The notes below the pieces were generated by a model that was given only the letters and a program-made list of their open reading frames with translations, searched no databases and was not told the origin of the DNA. A stretch of DNA of 64,000 bases, from the NCBI GenBank assembly GCA_013396755.1, contig VWZF01001835.1:62001-126000 (forward strand), read 5' to 3'. Source of the DNA: Sclerurus mexicanus. Taxonomy: Eukaryota; Chordata; Aves; Passeriformes; Furnariidae. How positions within the stretch are numbered: position 1 is the stretch's first letter; each line of letters starts with the position of its first letter. Position numbers and translations under genes: made by a program. This document shows, in pieces, positions 49,376 to 62,001 of the stretch.

Positions 49376-49800
49376 TCACAAGCCTGCGTGCCATCTAATA
49401 ACTAAATTTAGCAGTTTTACCACGAGAGGGCAGGAATGCTCATCAAACAGGTTTGCAACTGGTTGTTTCACCATTTCTTTTCGAGGAGGGTGACCCAATG
49501 CGCTTTCCCTCCGTCGGTATTCAGTGTCTAGGCATGTTCCCCAAGCACTTAACAACATGACAAAATGCTTTGACCCAACACACTGACCTGTCATTAGTAC
49601 GGCTGATTAATCCCCCTGGATGGTTGTGGGGCTCAAGGGCACAGCTGAACTGCAGCTGTGTGAGGCTCAGCGCAAAATCAGAGCTCCTCACCCTGGGCTG
49701 GCAAAGGGAAACAGCTGCGCCAAGGCATCAATCAGGCTTGCCAAGGCAGGCTGGCGGGTAGATAGGGGTGAATCAGAGCCTCCTTTTCTTCCTTATAGAG
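49376..49800. other. CpG-containing, mixed-composition patch (possible regulatory element)
   Basis: Against a CpG-poor background this stretch holds a cluster of CpG sites (ccacgagag, tttcgagg, atgcgc, ccgtcgg, tacggc, cagcgc, ctgcgcc, tggcgg). It also has a CTCF-like motif and homeodomain-like gctgattaatcc. Frames on both strands (49376-49594 minus; 49570-49805 plus) show no recognised protein. Retained CpGs and lack of repeat similarity would fit a conserved or unmethylated regulatory element, but this is inference from composition. Confidence 0.4.
49420..49433 (+). promoter_or_regulatory. Candidate CTCF-binding motif
   Basis: ccacgagagggcag matches the core CTCF consensus (CCASYAGRKGGCRS) at 13 of 14 positions, the exception being G for Y at position five. 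CTCF is the vertebrate insulator and loop-anchor protein. One motif in 64 kb can arise by chance, so occupancy is uncertain. The CpG inside the motif would make binding methylation-sensitive. Confidence 0.45.
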
Positions 49801-49834
49801 AGTAACAGGAGCAAGAATGAAGATCTTTAGAGAG

Positions 49835-49854
49835 TTATTATTATTATTATTATT
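49835..49854 (+). repeat. (TTA)n microsatellite
   Basis: About six to seven perfect tta units, directly after the CpG-containing patch. Confidence 0.95.
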
Positions 49855-52514
49855 CAACATTAGCAGCACTGGCTTATTCATGAACATTATTTAACCTTTT
49901 CTGTAAGTGAGACTAATTTTGATTGGACCGTAACAGTAGTCAGATCTGAACAGTAGAAGACTGTACTGGACAGAAAACTGCGTAGAAACACTCCAGACTA
50001 TTATTAAAGTGAAACAGATTTGTGTGGAAAGTCATGGTTAATTCATAAACAATTTATAAACTGAAGCATTTAGCAGAGCTTGATTAAAGGTTTAAATTCT
50101 TGTAACTGTTTGCCAACAAAATACAGTGTTTCACTGTTCCCAAAATCATGTTTTGGAAAAAAAAAAATCTACTGTGGGGCCACTTAGAGTTTTAAGATTT
50201 TAATCAGCTAACATTAAGCTTGGTAATATACATGGAAATACCCTTTCTTTTGCTTGTTTTGCTGTCATGTTTAGTAGTTTCCTTTTTAAAATGGCAAAGT
50301 TTTTCACCATGAAACAAATAGTTGTGGAGTTGTGACAGTGACTGGATAAATTATATTCAATGGGAACAAAGAGAAATAAATGAAAATGTAACCTTACTCT
50401 AGTCATAACAATAGCCTTACTCTAGTAATAAGAAAAAGATTTATAGAAGATATTTTCCATTAGCTATGTCAATTAAATTATAGTTTTACCATGTTACCAT
50501 GCCCTCCTCCAGAAAAGGAGTGCTCAACAAAATTATCAGTTGCTCAAATCTAAAGATACTTTGTTAGTTCTATCATTGGGATAGAGGGTTTTCCCCAATC
50601 TTAAAGCAGAAAAGGGCATTGCCTTCCTATTGTGTGGCTTGGCTGTCTCCTGTAAGAAGCTCTTGACTTAGACTTAGAGGGTTACATACCTGCTAGGAGA
50701 TCTATATTCTCGGTGTCATTTTACAAATCTCTATTTCCCAGAAACTTTCAAGAGCCATGCTGCAACAGCATGCTACCAGGGCGAGCAGGTAGGAAAGCAG
50801 GAAACCCTACAAGGTCTTCTCATTCGATAACTTGGGATTTATTTCTTTGACCTTTTAAATAGCTCTAATGGTGTGTGGCTCTTTTCAAAACCCTGGCAAC
50901 ATGCAAGAGTGTTTCAACCCAGACTAAGCAACAGACAGCCACCTGGATTTTTGCTGAAATAGGAAAGGGCGTAACTGGACAACAAGCAATAACATGGAAA
51001 CAGACAAATGGTATAAGACTAAAAGGCCCCTATTTTGTGTATTATCAGGATTAACAGAAGAATCAATACAAGTCAGGAGTTCTGCAGAAACTATGCAATT
51101 TCTCTGCAGGTTGATCATCCTATATTTTTTTCCAGTTAGATTTTGAAGCTCTAAGGGATGTTCTTTAAGACATCCAGTATTCCTCTGCGGGAGAATATTA
51201 CCCATGAACTTCCAAAGGAATGATGCACAGGGTGTCTTGACCAGGGCTTCACAGATTAATTAACACATGTTGAAAACCTGTGTCATGCTTTGGTCAAAGA
51301 ACAGAAGGAATGACTTTCCTTTCTGCTGTGTTTTCTGTGGCATAAGATTATAACAGGTGCAGTGTCCAGGTCTGAGTGAATCTTGTAGTGTTGCTCTTGC
51401 TGTTTTAGTTTTCTGCTAAGGATATATAGCAAAGAAATGGTAAAAGAAAATTTATATTATTGTTCTTTGCTTCCCTTTTGTTTCATTTCAAGTGGTACAC
51501 TACGCAAGCAAGTGAAAATAGAGGTGATTTTTGTTCTGGCATTTCCTTTTCCGTTACCTTTTGAGTAATGACATTTTGGACGTTTATGGGCTTGTCTTTG
51601 AACCCTGATTCACATAATGAATATACTCACCTCTACGTCCCTTCTGGTCATAGAAATCACTCCTAGATTTGTTGCTCAGTGTCTTTCCCATTAAGTGCAA
51701 TTCTAGGGAGATCAAATAGGATTTCAGAGGATGAAAACTCTCCAGCAGATGATCACCAGGCAATACCTTATACAGGGAGCAGAGCCTACAAAAAGCTGTC
51801 TGGTCAGATAGGGCCACATATGGTTAATGTTATTAAAATTCTTACTTGCTATTAGACCAACATGGAAACCAGGTGTTTTAGAGAACTTTTCCTGTGACAG
51901 CAGTCCCTACTCAGAATTACTGCTCACAACAACCTCACCCCTACCCGTTGCTAATCTTGCAGTCTGCAAAAACATGCTTTGAGGTTAGGAAATTTAGTAT
52001 TTTCTGTGCAGTGTGCTGTGCCTTGAAGAGAAATCAGACTTCTTCCTAAAATTACATCAATTTAACAGTAAAAGCAAAGAAACTACAGAAAGTATCTGAA
52101 GAAATGTCTAAGGTGGCTCTTTTAGGTGCTAGAATTTGATAATGTGCCTAAAATAAGAATTTGTGAAAATACAGGTAAAAAGCGGATGTTCTCTATTTAT
52201 TTGCCTGGTATATTTTAAGTGAGAGATTTATAAGATCTAGTTTTCTTTTACAAAAATTGTGCAAATCTTCCATGTTACATAGTATACATTTTTCTGTCTG
52301 TAACTTCAATTTTTTTAAATTTTTTTCCTAGATTAGCTTGCTTGGAATTTACTGTTCTGCATATCCCTTTTAAGAGACAAACATTCATCTTCTCTTGCTC
52401 TTCAGGCACTGCCACCAAGGCATGTTATACACTTATGAAAATCACTGATGAGAACAGGAGCTGTTGGATGGTGAGAGTGCCCAGCCAGAAGCGAGGTAAA
52501 GAAACAGAGGTGTG
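49855..52514. other. Non-coding sequence, no gene recognised
   Basis: AT-rich DNA with no recognisable repeat apart from a small direct duplication of ccttactctagt at 50392 and 50415 (23-bp spacing). Frames below 95 codons look like chance. Confidence 0.65.
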
Positions 52515-53146
52515 ATGGGAGAGCCAACCATGTCCTGGGGGGGCATCAGGCACAGCATCATCAGCTGGTGGAGGGAGGGAATTGTCCTGCTCTGCTCTGC
52601 ACTGGGGTGGCCTCACCTTGAATATTGTGTGCAGTTTTGGGCACCACAATGTAAGAAAGACATTAAGCTATTGGAGACCATCCAAAGCAGGGCAACAAAG
52701 ATGGCGAAGGGCCTTGAGGGGAAGCCATATGAGGAGTAGGTGAGGGCACTCAGTCTGTTCACCCTGGAGAAGAAGAGACTGAGGGGGAGACCGCATTGCA
52801 GTTACAACTTCCTTGTGAGCGGAAGAGGAGGGGCAGGCACTGATCTCTTCTCTGTGGTGACCAGTGACAGGACCTGAGGGAATGGCCTGAAGTTGTGTCG
52901 GGGAAGGTTTAGGTTGGATATTAGAATGAGATTCTTCACCCAGAGGGTGATTGTGTGCTGTAACAGACTCCCAGGGAAGTGGTCACAGCACCAAGCCTGA
53001 CAGAGCTCAAGAAGCATTTGGGCAATACTCTCAGGTACATGGTGTGACTCTTGGGGATGATCCTGTGCAGGGCCAGGAGTTGGCCTTGATGATCCTCGTG
53101 GGTCCTTTCCAACTCAGTCGTAGTCTGTGGTTCCGTGAATCTTTGC
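52515..53146 (+). mobile_element. CR1 LINE 3' half
   Basis: The fragment starts in the reverse-transcriptase C-terminal region. A 75-codon frame at 52512-52739 shows YCVQFWAPQCKKDIKLLE and KMAKGLEGKPYEE. It continues through ctggagaagaagagactgag, caacttccttgtgagcgg and ggaaggtttaggttggatat. It ends in the tail gatgatcctcgtgggtcc, ccaactcagtcg and the decayed short repeat ctgtggttccgtgaat. The tail wording places it in a different CR1 subfamily from the copies at 19.1, 32.4 and 59.6 kb, and closer to the tail of the SINE at 17.0 kb. Frame shifts and stops make it non-coding. Confidence 0.95.
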
Positions 53147-56100
53147 TCCCTAGAAATCTGCCCTGACAATGCACAGCCTTGCAAATAATTCTAGATATTC
53201 TGCATTGACCTACCTGCATTTGATCATTTAAGGAACTTCTGTTAGTTTTCCTCATTTTGATACATTTTAAAATGCATCTTTCATAGCTCTTCTTCATTTA
53301 GCAATCTGCTCCTCAAATCTATTTCTGTTTTGCCCTATTAGGATTTTAAATATAAGTGGCCATATGGTAAGTGATTTATACTACTTCCTTGAAAGGCTGT
53401 ATTTTTATTTCTGAAACCTTTTTTCCTCTTCTGTTTAACCATACTGGCTATTTTTCAATAATCTTTTCAGAATATTTTTTGTGTATAACAGCTAAACTTA
53501 TATTTCTGATGAACTGTAGACTTGGACCAATCTCCTCCTTGCTTGCATTTTAATCAGTGGAATATTTCCATGAAAAGAAGTGTCATCACATCAGTAGGTT
53601 ACAAAAACTAAGTTATAAAATCAACAGAGAGTTTAATACAAAAAATGGTTAATTAATCAAAGTTCACTATTAATTTTTATTTGTGTATTTTGTCCTCCCT
53701 AGCAAGTCATAGTGTCCTTAATACATTTCTACCTACAAGCATTTTAGGAACACAAAAAGTTTGGTGTTAAAAAACCACTTCTATTATATTAAAGAGAATG
53801 TGTGTACATTCTTCAAGAAATTTTTTTACAAAGTTTCAAGAGATGCTATTCCAAAAATATTTACTGAGATTTGAGTAGTGACTTCTCTAGGTATTCCAAA
53901 CCAACAGTTTCTGAGGGTGGAAACTGCATGAGTTGCTCTTTCTCCCCAGCTCTCTGAGTTTTTTTCTGATGAAGTTCTAATTGGGACCACACACAGGATT
54001 GTGAAGAGGTCAGCGTGAAGGAGATTGTGGTATTTCCAGGATGGAAGTGCCAGACATTTCACAAAGACATGTTAAAAAGGATTGAACTCAGTTTTTCAGA
54101 TTAGCAATAAAAATATTTCTATTGTTTTCATAAAAACTAAAGCTCCTCAGTGCTTTATTGGAACTTATCCTTTCATAAAACCTGAGCTTTTCACAACTTT
54201 TAACATCTTCTCAGATTTAAAAGTAAGTTATATATTACAGTATACGTAATGTAAAAATGTGTGCCAAATATTTGCAGGATGAGTCATGGCAACATTAAAG
54301 AGACTACATAGAGAAATGTGATCTCGAAACAATTCACTTCAAATGATGTCTGTTCTTGAAAGAATAACCTCCATATACAGCCTGTTTTTCCTACTGAGAA
54401 CTTCACATCCACAGAGCTATGGATTCTGTAATTTAGCCTTATTTTCTCTGCTTGTACAGTAATCCTACAGGTTAGACTGTTTAACCAAGGAATGAAATAA
54501 AGGTAGTTATGAGAAAAGTCTAAAGCAGTTTTTTCATTTGAACTTGCAGTTTGGAAAAGATGAATATCCAAGCTTTTCTCAGCTTCTGTGATAGTATTCA
54601 GCTTCAGACCGCATGAAATATTCAAGTGCTATTATCTCACTTAACAAATTCTTGGGAGAGTAGATATTTGCAAATCCCTTTCCAAACAGACATTCACAGA
54701 AACACAGCTATCACAAGGCCTGGATCAAGGAAGGTGATGATGTTTTTAAGTGAGACTTAGAATTTAAGAACCTAAAACAGCTCTTGAAAGCTCCCCTTAA
54801 TCTTTGGAGGTGCCCAGACTCTATCAGCACCTCATTTCACATTGCTGCATTTTCTCAGATGCCTGAATTTTAGGTCTGCAAAGCCTTAAAAGTAAATCAC
54901 TGTTGACATGACTGACAACAGCTTGGCTTTTGTCTCAATTGAAGTCTCATCAACAGCATCAGGCTTGGTCCCTCTGTTCATTTCCACTGCGTACCTCAAC
55001 TTGAAAGGCATTCTCTCAACAAACTTGCCAGCATGAAAGAGAAAATGTAGGAGAAAGGCTAGGCTTGTAGCTGATAGAACAAGAAGCTTTTAATGAGAAC
55101 TTAAACCTTGTTTGGATGTGGGCCTACACAGTTCACCATCAGCATTGAAGTATCTGTGATAATGCAAGAAGTTCTACTTTCTTCCCCCTGGGTAAATTCT
55201 TTAATCACAGAACTATGATTGCAGTAACCTATAGGCTTGTCTTTCTGTTGAGTTAAAGCCTTTAAAGAGGTGGGAAGAAATTACTCAGTACTGAACTGGA
55301 AGAACTGAATGAAAGAATGCAAAAAATAACAGAATTCACAGAGAGATAAAAAATACAGTAGAGAGTTTTATGTGGTAAGGAAAATTCAGATCAGATATTA
55401 GGAAAAACCTCATGATAGAAACTATGGGGAAGAACTGAAAGGGAGACCGTGAAAGTCTCTGTAAGAGGCTCTGTAAGGTACTTCTGTGTTTTTGAGAGTG
55501 ACAGGAATATTGCACATTCAGAGCTGAGTATCTAAGTTTAACTCCTGCTCTCCTTTATCTCCTGGATAATAATAATTAAAAAAAAAAGTGGTTTCTTCCT
55601 GTTTTGTGATACTCTAAACGTTTTTTAAATTTATGCATAAATATGAAGTTTAGGACCTTTCTATTAATTTTTTTTTCTTATTTTTCTCTCGTAGATCTAA
55701 ATTGAAAACCCACATCAAAATTGGGCTGCAAAGGTCGGGACCAATACATTAACTAAATTTATATATTGAATAAACCTACAAGAGAAGATGGATTTCTCTG
55801 AAGACATTTAAAAACAGACAAACATCCAAAAGAGCTGTCATGAATCCAAAAAGGCTGCTTCTAAACAAATGTGGCACCACACGGCAGCAGGAGACTATGA
55901 CACCTTAACAGACCCTTGAGCAACACTCACTCACATTACCTTACTGAACTGACAAAAGAAAAGACTACAAAATCCCAACCATTGGACCTGCTGCTCCACA
56001 TGCAGCCCTGTAGAATAACATGAGCTATTTGGAGGGGAACCATATGATAATGTACCTTTGACTCACAAGCTGTGCAAGCCTTTGGTGTGGGCAGGAGATT

Positions 56101-57699
56101 TTGCTGAGTATTAAGGAAGAGCAAAGAGGCTCAGAAGTTCAACAATGTAGTACCTATGCAGAGAAAAGGCCTCCTGAGAAAACACATCTGGAGACTCGGT
56201 AGAGACCACGGCAGACTCCAAGGCTTCTTTAATGTCTTTCCATCATGAAGCCAAAAGATGCCTGAGGTAAACTAGCAGCACGATAAGAACAAAAATTTTA
56301 AAAAGGAAAAAAAAGTAATTTGAAGTTTACTCCAGGAAAGCTGCTTCTACTCATCCTGTGGCAGGCATGCTCACCTCAGTTCCCACACTTTTTGAGTGAT
56401 ATACTGTGGTTTTCCTTTGCACTGTATACATTTGGTGAAGAGCAGCCTCATTTTAGCCTGTCACAGCTGAGGTGGCCAGAGAGGCCAGATGAACCCATGC
56501 TGTGGCTGTGGCTACCCAGGACTCAGTAGAGGACAGAAGCCTCTTCCTTCTCTGGTATTTCCACAGGGAAGGAGGCTCTTCTTGATCTTACTGGGCAGGA
56601 GGCCAGGTGCCTGGTCTAGGGGCCAAGCACTGTGCTTTCTACAGCCATTCCCCTTCATGCCCCTCAGCCTTTAAGCACCGGGGTGGCAAAACAGGGAGAG
56701 AGAACTGCCAGGCATTCCTCACTAGCACAGCACAATCCCCCTGGTTTTCTTTGGATGTCTACATCTCTTCACACAGGCACATGTACACATGTGCACAGAT
56801 TCATCGAATCAATCAGGAAAAAGTACTTCAAAAAATCAAAATTACCTTTTTAATGCTCATCTAGAAACTGTAGAAAAATCACAGCCTGTGTACCTACACC
56901 TACAAAGAATTTAAATGGCTTAGACCGTCTGTGTGTAAAATGTGTGCTACTGTTGCACTACCGGTAAGTGATCTGATGTTTTGTTTTCTACTATTATGAA
57001 ACTCTAATGCTGAAGTTGTTATATTGATAAAAAGATTCTTCACCTCTTACAGCAACTTTTCTCAAGTTCCTCTGCTCCCTTCTTCCCTGGTGAAATTCGG
57101 CTTTGCTCCCCCTCCAGTAAATTTACTTGATTGCAGTTAACATTTCCAATTATGTAAATCCCAAATAACATATTTTTATCACAATCCCAAGGTAAGCACT
57201 GCCCCAAATCAGTTATGGAAATGCATATTTAGGACATTCAGTACAAGTGAAAATCAAGTATGCTACAATATAGCTGTGCCTAGGCTATGTGCTGTAGACT
57301 CCTGTTGCTTTGGCTGAGAAACAAAGCAAGCAGAGATGTGCCCATTCCTGAACAAAAGCTTTGCTGAGAGAAGCCCCTACACAGACATCACCACCTCAGC
57401 AAAAGTGTGTTTTTACAGAGATAGCTGCTTCACTGGGGGAATATTGTGAATTTATAAATTTGAGCTTTGCTTGCAATATTGCATACAAATGAGAGGTGCT
57501 TTGTCAGTAAACAAACTATGAATCCTCTGCTGCTGAAATATTTCTAGGGAAAATGTGTGTTCGGAGGCTTGCTGTGCTCAGTCATACTGACCTATTTAGA
57601 GGAGTACAGCTCTGTAGTTCCTGTGTGCAGGTGCTGAAATTTGTCACATCTGTGCCTATGTACAACAAAGTCACGGAGGCATGGATCTTCAAAAGTACT
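53147..57699. other. Non-coding sequence, no gene recognised
   Basis: AT-rich DNA. The stretch 56390-56760 is richer in GC with short overlapping plus-strand frames (56320-56864), none recognised. No LINE or LTR was seen. Confidence 0.6.
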
Positions 57700-58017
57700 T
57701 CAGAGCTCATCTCCTTCTTTGGGTGCCTCTGTTAAAGTAACAACAACATCTTCAAAATGATCAGCCAGCTGCCACTGAAGCTGGCAGGTGCCAGTTGTCT
57801 TCTGGGGGTCAATGTCTGCAGTCCCAACTAAAGCAAGGCAATACTGCTCCTTGTGGTAAATTGCTGAGCCTGACATTGGATCTAATCTGCATCTCTTTTG
57901 GCGGCAATTGTGGGAACAGCACACTACTCCTCTCTTCTCACACTCCAGATATTTATTTCTACCCTTGTATTGCTCCTTCAAGTATGTTGGCACAGCTGTG
58001 TAGATGTTCAACTGAAC
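57700..58017 (-). other. Unrecognised cysteine-containing open frame, possible exon
   Basis: On the minus strand a frame of about 105 codons runs from 58017 to a stop at 57700. It is preceded by a good splice-acceptor-like sequence: a pyrimidine-rich ttccttttcatctgtcc tract and then ttccag ending at 58018, with the frame in phase 0. The peptide has seven cysteines, including a CC pair and a spaced CSHNC, followed later by CLALVGTADIDP and TCQLQWQL. I recognise no family. No polyadenylation signal was seen nearby downstream. Frames of this length also occur by chance in the window, so it may be a lone exon, a pseudogene piece or nothing. Confidence 0.2.
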
Positions 58018-58058
58018 CTGGAAACCAGGACAGATGAAAAGGAATCTTTTCAACAACA

Positions 58059-58178
58059 TTCCTTTTTTCTTTCTTCCTTTCCTTTTCCCTTTCTTTTTTT
58101 CCTTTTTCTTTCTTTTTCCTTCTCCTTCCTGCTCCCACCCCCACTACCCACCCCCCACTCTCCCTGCTCATTCCCTTC
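58059..58178 (+). repeat. Polypyrimidine tract
   Basis: 58059-58130 is 72 uninterrupted pyrimidines built of irregular ctttt and cctt units. It is followed by a C-rich part with a few A and G up to about 58178. Long homopurine-homopyrimidine tracts can form triple-helical DNA. It lies just upstream (minus-strand sense) of the candidate exon, but is too far from its acceptor to be the branch or pyrimidine tract. Confidence 0.9.
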
Positions 58179-59568
58179 CTGAATTTTATTCCTTTCCTCC
58201 ATTTACATTGTTCCTTGGCTGAATCAGTTAATTGATCTAGTTTTCTCTATAGACAAAACACTTTTAATTTACCAAAGAAGTGATGTTCGGCTGCGATAAG
58301 AAAGGAAATCAGGAATGCTTAAGTCAGTTCTGCAAAACCATTCCTATCCTAACAAAGTGAAACCAGCCATATCCTGTTTATTACAATACTCACCTCCTTT
58401 AAGTTCAAACCTCAGCTCCAGATTTTAGCAGCACTAACACATTTGTCTGCAGTGTTTTCATCTATGGTCATTGAAGGCCTGATACTTTTAAAAACTTCAC
58501 TCCAGAATACTTTTGAAATTCTCACTCTTAAGCAGTATAGAAATTGCTGAGCAAACTGTTCCAGAACTTAATTTTTGTCACGAAGTTTCCAAATGGTTGT
58601 GTCCCTCTTTAGAAAATTCTTCATATTATATTATAGCTGGTGACTATTTGTATTTCTGTGGTGTACGTGTACATCCCATGTTTTCATAATTTTTAATACA
58701 TTTTGAGGAAATGAAATATTTATAGTTGAAAAGGAAGTGGTAGAATCCATCTTCCTTACCTTTTATTCTACATCTCTACCCTGTTTCTCTGATTTTAGAT
58801 CAGGTTGTCAGTGAAATACCTTATCTCAGCTGTTCCCTTCTTTATTCACTTTAAGCACAGAATATAGAAAAGACCTCATTGACTTCAATTTTGAGGCTTT
58901 CCACTTCTTGATATTAAGCCATATACTTAGATTTACATAACTGTATATACCAACAGAAACCTCCAATGCATCAGTATTTTCTCCATCTTTGAGCAGCTGA
59001 TTAAGCTAATAACAGAGCAGAACAACTGACAGCATGTAGTTACTCATTTTAGATATATGACAGGTCTACAGCACAAAAGTTGAACTTTAATCCATGATGT
59101 ATGACAAGTTCTTTTCAAATGAAACAAAGAACACCAGCTCAGTGATTCTTGTCACAGTAGAAAGCATTTTGGAGGAAAAACTAAGAAAGATTTGAAGTAT
59201 ATTCACAAGTTTTATTATTGCTGTAGTTAAAGAAATTTACAGCTATTGATTTACACCTTGGTAAATCACTTACTGAACTTTCCAAAAAACAAATTTACCT
59301 GAAAAATATATAATTTGTGAAATCTCCATTCTGCAACTACTTTCTGCAGCTCAAAGGAGTAAGAAGTCCATTCAAATGTTTCTGAGCTGGCATATATGTG
59401 CTTTACAAGAAAAAAAATTTCCATTCTAACAACTGTTCTTCGCAGATTCTTGAGATATTAAAGTGTGTTACAGCTTAATCTGGTTTATTTGTGCTGAAGT
59501 CCATATTAACAACTATTTTAATACCCTTTGACCTTCAGTACATCTGTGACACTTTTTCTCAAGGCCTG
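58179..59568. other. Non-coding sequence, nothing recognised
   Basis: AT-rich DNA without recognisable repeats, genes or RNA genes. Confidence 0.7.
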
Positions 59569-59851
59569 TAGTGACAAGAGACAATACTTTTAAACTGAAA
59601 GACAGTAGGTTTAGCTTAGATGCAAGAAAGAAATTTTTTATTATGATGAAGGTGATGAGGCAGTGGAACATATTTCCTAGAGAAGCTGTGGACAACACAA
59701 CCCTGGGAGTGGTCAAGGGCAGGTTGGATGGAGCTTTGAGCTACCTAGTCCAGTGCAAGTTGGAATGTAAGGTGCCCATGGCAGTTCAGTGGAACTAGAT
59801 GATTTTTAAGATCCCTTCTAACCCAAACCATTCTGTGAGTCTACAATTCTG
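59569..59851 (+). mobile_element. CR1 LINE 3' end
   Basis: Begins at gtgacaagagacaatac and runs through tgcaagaaagaaatttttta. It then has gcagtggaacatatttccta, gttggatggagctttgagc and the tail ctagatgatttttaagatcc, ending in ccattctgtgagtctac. It is about 280 bases long and 5'-truncated. It contains a small internal duplication or insertion around 59750-59790, where the usual wording of this region is stretched. Confidence 0.9.
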
Positions 59852-61756
59852 TTTCACAAGGTGGACTGATGTATGGGAAAAAGGTTTGCACAACATGTAT
59901 AGGGTTCATTCTAATTGCCTAATTGCCTAGGGTTCATTCTTTCATTTATATCAGTAACAAAATGATATATATTAAGCAGATAAATTACAGACACTTTTGT
60001 TTGCTAAAAAAAAATATCAACTTGATGGTTTGGTAAAATCCATTAGTTAAACAGGATATTTTTTTGTCTGTATGCTTAACTGCACCCTTTCTCTCTCTCC
60101 CTTGTAGTTTACTCTGACTTCTACTTTTTTTGTGTTTTACGTTATGCTTGAGATTTAAGCAGTAGTGAAAATTAGCAGCAGTGATTAAGTTCTCAAGGTT
60201 TCGAATATAAATATGCCCCATAATGAAGATCTGTATTAATATAATTCACAAGCATCAGTCTCTTTACAAATAAATTTTGGTACAGATGCACTCAGAACTT
60301 TGAGTGAGGCATATAAAGCAGTTTGCAAACCTTGTTGACATTTGAGATTTCTAATAAAAAGCCAAGTAAGTTTAAAGTTTTATTTAAAACTTTATTTTAT
60401 TGAAAGAAATATATTGTAGAACCTATAAACTCAGGAAAAACTAAACCAAGACATTTCATGATTCTAGTAATGGGAAAAGCAGTCTCCAAAACATTTCTAC
60501 TCAGAAGGATATCCTGAAAGCTTCTATTTTATCTTCGTCTGGAAAAGAGTAAGGTGAGTTCAATCCAGGTTAAGACAGGGATGAAAATTTTGTTCTTGTT
60601 TACCCAGATGCAGCTTACCTGGTGTCAAAGTTCCATAAATGAGAGCAGGGTTTGGTTAGTGCTTTGTGATACCCTTTGTTGTTGGAATTTTTTTATTCAG
60701 ACATGTTTACAGGGAATGAAGAAACAGAATGGAATTCCTGACTTCAACAAAATGTGCTGTACAAATTCTAACTTAAGTTCAAGTTAGATCTTTATTAGAC
60801 TTATCAAATCATAGCGTAATTGATTTTGACTCAAGAAATTGGCTAGTATTAGATCCCACATCAGTACAGCTGAGTGAAACTCTCTTTGCAAAATTAGCTG
60901 TTTGTCAGAGGGAGAAAAAAAAAGAAAGAAAGAAAGGTCTTTAAGGACTGGAAATTATTCTGAATTTGTGGCAAATAGTGATTGTTTCAGTCAATATGAC
61001 AAAAAACCCACAAACAAACTAATACTTTCAAAGCAACCATTTGTTTTTGAAATAATTCTTCAGCACTTCAGAAATATCTTGACTTCATGAAAATGAAGTA
61101 ATTAGATTCCCAATGCTACCGATGGTCTTATGTCACAAAGTAGAGTGGTTGGAATAATCGCCTAGGAGGTGGAAGATCGACACTCAGATACATCTGAAAC
61201 AGAGGTCAAATCCAGAGCATGGATTTAAAACAACCTCTCCTGTGTGGTTTAAATGGCTAGCATATGCAGTAGTTGATGCAGAGTTGGAGAGCAACACAAA
61301 GAAAATGAGCTCAGAATACTGGTAGGGGCATTGGCTTGGGAATTTGACTTTCAAATTTGTTATTAAATGTAAAGACAGAACTTCCACATATCAACCAAGT
61401 ATTCCAGTAAGTCCTTTTGTCACAGGTGTACGTGGAGAGGAAAAAAGGTCAGGCTACCACAGCTTGATCTTCCATCACCCAACTATCCACTTCTAGACAG
61501 TTCCTGTGCAGTTGCCTCCTCAGTGGTATATAGTGGCCCAGCTTCTCACTAGCTCCTCTGCCATTGAAAAGAACCTGAATTACCACAGGACTATAGGTGT
61601 GTCAGGGTGTATCCCTGCTCTTCTGTTATTGACTTGAGTCGATCTATATTACGCGTCTTGGCATAACGATGTGGCACCAACACATAATCCAGTACACAGG
61701 CACCACCCATGCATAAAGGAAGGAAAACAACTTCTCTGCTGCACGTCTCTTTGTTT
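59852..61756. other. Non-coding sequence, nothing recognised
   Basis: AT-rich DNA. A two-copy duplication of agggttcattct lies at 59901 and 59929 with tandem aattgcct between. A GAAA repeat lies at 60912-60936. No gene or repeat family was identified. Confidence 0.65.
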
Positions 61757-61900
61757 TCATAGAATCACAGACTGACTTGGGTTGGAAGAGACCTTAAAGA
61801 TCAACTTGTTCCAATCCCCCCCATGGGCAGGGACACCTTCCACCAGTCCAGGTTGCTCAAAGTCCCATCCAACAGGGCCTTGAACAGTTTTGGGGCTAGT
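61757..61900 (-). mobile_element. CR1 LINE 3' end
   Basis: On the plus strand it starts with the inverted tail tcatagaatcacag, then cttgggttggaagagacc and aaagatcaacttgttccaat. It continues with catgggcagggacacc, ggttgctcaaagtccc and the beginning of the coding end ccttgaacag. It is only about 145 bases long. It ends some 65 bases before the first CCCTT array of the REEP2-containing insertion. Confidence 0.95.
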
Positions 61901-61964
61901 GCTCTGAAGGACTTCTGAGTATTTTGGGATTTATCATTTCCTGTAATGCTTTAATGTATGGTGG

Positions 61965-62001
61965 TTCCCTTCCCTTCCCCTTCCCTTCCCCTTCCCTCCC
62001 C
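61965..62001 (+). repeat. (CCCTT)n array, left
   Basis: About seven irregular units of cccttc/ccccttc, directly followed by extremely GC-rich sequence. Confidence 0.95.

Noticed and set aside
57959..58222. Lys/Glu-rich (minus) and Phe/Ser/Pro-rich (plus) frames
   Set aside because: They are produced by the polypyrimidine tract and have no protein features beyond simple repeats.
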